From Luscinia megarhynchos (lineage: Eukaryota; Chordata; Aves; Passeriformes; Turdidae), in the NCBI GenBank assembly GCA_034336665.1, contig JAPFBE010000002.1, forward strand, positions 74,465,405-74,529,404: DNA of 64,000 nt. Reading direction: 5' to 3'. Both the position numbers and the translations under genes were made by a program. The notes beneath the pieces are model-generated. The model did no database searches. It had not been told where the DNA came from and saw only the letters and a list, made by a program, of their open reading frames with translations. This document shows positions 61,236 through 64,000 of the stretch, in pieces (position 1 is the stretch's first letter; the number at the start of each line of letters is the position of its first letter).

Positions 61236-63913
61236 ATGACTTAAATAACAAAATAATAAATATAAAGCAAAGAAACACACTAATGCCAGTGAAATATGTG
61301 ACTATGGAGAAAATAATTATGAGAGTTTGCTTCTTGTTTTGTAAAATAGCAGTACATAGATTTTGCTCTCTACTAATTATAAATAATTGGAAGTTGAAAT
61401 TGATTTTACAATGTGAGGAAAGGTTAGGGTCATAGAAAATAAATTATATCAGAAATTCAACATAAAACAATGAAATAATTATATTAATTTATAAAAATGT
61501 TTAAATTTAGCATTTCATACCTTTTGAATCCTTGACTTTTCAAACTAAATGTCCTTTTAGCATTGTGAAGCAGTGGTGTCTTCGTTTTGATTGATGATGT
61601 CTTTTTTGCATGACAGTGAATAAAAAGTTCTGTAGAGTATTATTCCTCCTCAAGAAAATGAAGCTTTTGCAAATAAATATTAATGAATTTTTATTCTAAG
61701 TGCTGTTTGTTTCATTTCATTATCATAATGAAGAAACAATATTGTAGAGTTATTTTTTTTGAGGTGACCTTGCAACATCCTTTACAAAACTATCACAGCA
61801 AAATAGTTTTCTCTGTCAAATAGAATATTAAGTTCTCAAAATAATTAGGATGAGAAATTATTAGAATTAGATCATGTGCTTTAAGTATTTCACCCATAGA
61901 AAAATAGTCAAATATTAAAAAAAGCCCTATACTTTCTTCTAAGACTGGGAAATTGCATACAATTACTAAGGCAGACTTTTTCTTTGGTCTTATATTTTCT
62001 CCTTGGAAGATCTTCTCTTCCTGCTGTAGTCTCATATAACAGCAAACCCTTACATTTACCAAGGTGCACTTCCAAAACAGGGAAGTCAATCAGCCAGTGC
62101 TACTACTTTTTACTTTTTACACAAACCCCCACAGCACCATCCTTCTGCAATGCTGAAACAGCACATCCATCAGATGAAGGTGTGTTTCACATTTGGCACA
62201 GCAGTATTAACTCTTGGTAACTATCTGTAATTCTGAGTTTTCCCTTCATTTGTAACTGATAGAAATGAACACAAAATGAGAGAAAGCCTGACTGTGAATG
62301 CTAATGTGACAAAATAAAATTAATTTATTATTTAGTTTCACAGGAATTCATAAGGGCAAACATCCTGAGGCTGACATCCTGGTAATACTTTTTGTGACCT
62401 CAGCAACCATAGAGTACAATCAGATGAGTCCAGAATTCCAGTGAAGTCAAAGGGAATCTCTCTTTCCCATTGCTTTCAGTGGTTTGATGAGCATAGCTTG
62501 TGTTCATACAGTCCATGTCTCAAAGTCTTCTCTAAATTCCTTCACATAAATCTATAGCAGTGGAAAAAATATACACAAACAATTTGAAACACAGTTTTTA
62601 GTACTGTGATGAATGTAACCTAAAATTTCAAAGAGTAAGGGGAAATAATTCAATACTTAGGCCTCACATAGCTCTGACATTTCTTTTTAACTTTCAAGGG
62701 CAAGCAAAAATCCTACCTTTCTGTGGTTCTAATGAAAGTTACATATTACAAAGTTCTCTGCCAAAACTCATAGAACTCAAAGTCTTAAAAGCAATAATGC
62801 AGTCGAGCTTGAAAAAATTGTATATATTGTGTTTACTGATCAATTTACTTTTTGTGCTCTTCCCAATTGGCATCTAATTCCTAATACTTCATATGGTATT
62901 TAAGGTTAATTTTGCTTCAGCAAGAATAGCTTTCAGTACCACAGAGTGCTGATAATAGGAACCATGTAGTTCAAGGTAGTTCAAGGCAGTGTTTCTGCAA
63001 GACAGAAAGGAGTGAAAACAAAAACAAATCTGTGCAGGACAAATGTCATGTATCTGAAAGGAAGATACTTTGAATACTAAGTGTTCAGTGAATTCACCTA
63101 TACAAACATCCTTTTCTTAGTTCAGAAGCATTTCTTTATAAATTATATATTTTCAGATTTACATAATATTTCATTTTGTAAAAATCTTTGACAGAGCTTG
63201 CTACTGTGACAAACAATCAGGAGATGTGACTGAAATATCTTCTAACAGTTTGCAATGTTTATTAGCATACTACTTGCATACTAATACAAGTAGGATTGCT
63301 ACAAAGGTAAATAAATCTATGTTTTGCAGAGCTTTTTGTGATTTTTGAAGTATTTTCTGCCTACTTTTTCTTGCCTGAAGGAAGGCTTTTAATTCAGTCT
63401 AACTAGAGAGAAGAATGGATTCTAATATGTTTTTAGACTGGCATCACGTGGTGAAGTCTACAAAACGTCTACAAAACTGCATAAAAAATTATCCTTCTAA
63501 TTTTTTTTAAAGATACTTTTCTGTAAAAAAATGTGTATTTCTAACATGAAAATCTATATAAATTATGATTATATATGGTATTACATTTTTAAATGTTCTT
63601 TAATAGTCATACTGCTTTGTTATTATTATAAAAAGAGACATTGAGTGTACATTCAATGTTGATAGTTTTGTCGGCTTTGGTTTCCTTATTTGTTCTTAAG
63701 TATCCTCTCTGCAATGTCTTAGCCACAAAACTATAATATATAATATTTTAGCCTTATGTACTTAAACAGCTTTCTTTCCATTTTTTCAATGCATATCCTT
63801 CCAGAGTAAAGTTATCTCCAAATATTAAAAAAACCCTTTTCTTAGAATGTGGTGTTGTTTCTGTGAGCCAGAGTGTTAAATATTTGGATGCATTTATATA
63901 CATGTGCAAGTGC

Positions 63914-63918
<5 letters not shown>
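61236..63918. other. AT-rich unique DNA
   Basis: No gene or transposon is recognised except a candidate palindromic repeat at 62438-62482. A direct duplication of GTAGTTCAAG lies at about 62967-62988. Confidence 0.55.
62438..62482. repeat. Imperfect 18-bp inverted repeat, possible old MITE core
   Basis: The left arm 62438-62455 and right arm 62465-62482 pair at 14 of 18 positions around a 9-base spacer. Both arms resemble the TGAAGTCAATGGGA core of old palindromic sauropsid repeats. Function is unknown. Confidence 0.5.
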
Positions 63919-63951
<33 letters not shown>

Positions 63952-63991
63952 CCGTATAGAGACATTCATATATATGTATATATATATATAA
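63919..63991. repeat. (TA)n microsatellite, two blocks
   Basis: About 16 CA/TA units at 63919-63950, an interruption (ACCGTATAGAGACATTCA), then a second TATA-GTA-TATA block to 63991, followed by AAGAGAGAGG. The minus-strand Tyr/Ile-repeat open frame across it is an artefact. Confidence 0.95.
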
Positions 63992-64000
63992 AGAGAGAGG

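Noticed and set aside
63754..63969. Tyr/Ile-repeat minus-strand open frame
   Set aside because: Produced by reading through the TA microsatellite.
1..64000. tRNA, rRNA, CRISPR array or bacterial-type operon
   Set aside because: No tRNA box or cloverleaf, no rRNA-like core, and no regularly spaced repeat array was seen; the window is vertebrate nuclear DNA.

Overview
This 64 kb window looks like a stretch of avian nuclear chromosome with no host protein-coding gene that I can support. The main reason for calling it a bird is the repeat content. It holds about eleven fragments of CR1, the dominant non-LTR retrotransposon of birds, several ending in the typical 3' octamer motif (ATTCTATG-like). 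It also holds several solo or broken LTRs of families I recognise as avian ERVL-type repeats. The DNA is AT-rich and CpG-poor, and no long open frame looks like a host exon. I cannot name the species or chromosome; a songbird would fit but is not proven.

Layout: 1-1.9 kb is AT-rich unique DNA. 1.9-2.5 kb holds two abutting antisense CR1 pieces. 2.5-6.8 kb is mostly unique, with a GC-richer patch at 2.64-2.92 kb and compact inverted repeats at 4.78 and 5.65 kb. 6.8-7.6 kb is a sense CR1 3' half. 10.4-11.1 kb has two more sense CR1 scraps, followed by an LTR fragment at 11.3-11.7 kb. 16.8-17.4 kb is a near-complete solo LTR. 20.7-23.3 kb has two antisense CR1 insertions, including the longest copy (about 1.6 kb with most of the reverse transcriptase region). 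26.7-27.8 kb has a CR1 3' end, a T-rich tract and a solo LTR with a probable 5-bp target duplication. 31.8-32.6 kb has two LTR pieces in opposite orientation. 37.4 kb has a candidate short LTR. 38.8-39.1 kb is a strongly strand-asymmetric T/G tract. 40.9-41.7 kb is an antisense ERV-related repeat. 43.6-44.2 kb is an antisense CR1 with two internal deletions and mutated catalytic residues. From 44.2 kb to the end is mostly unique AT-rich sequence with an old CR1 at 56.7 kb, a sense CR1 at 60.8-61.2 kb and an AT microsatellite at the right edge.

No genes work together here. The only coding content is decayed LINE ORF2 sequence. The LTRs carry the only recognisable promoter and polyadenylation signals. 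All family assignments come from recognising conserved sequence by eye, not from a database search, so element edges are usually good only to about 10-40 bases. I found no tRNA, rRNA, CRISPR array or novel gene system.
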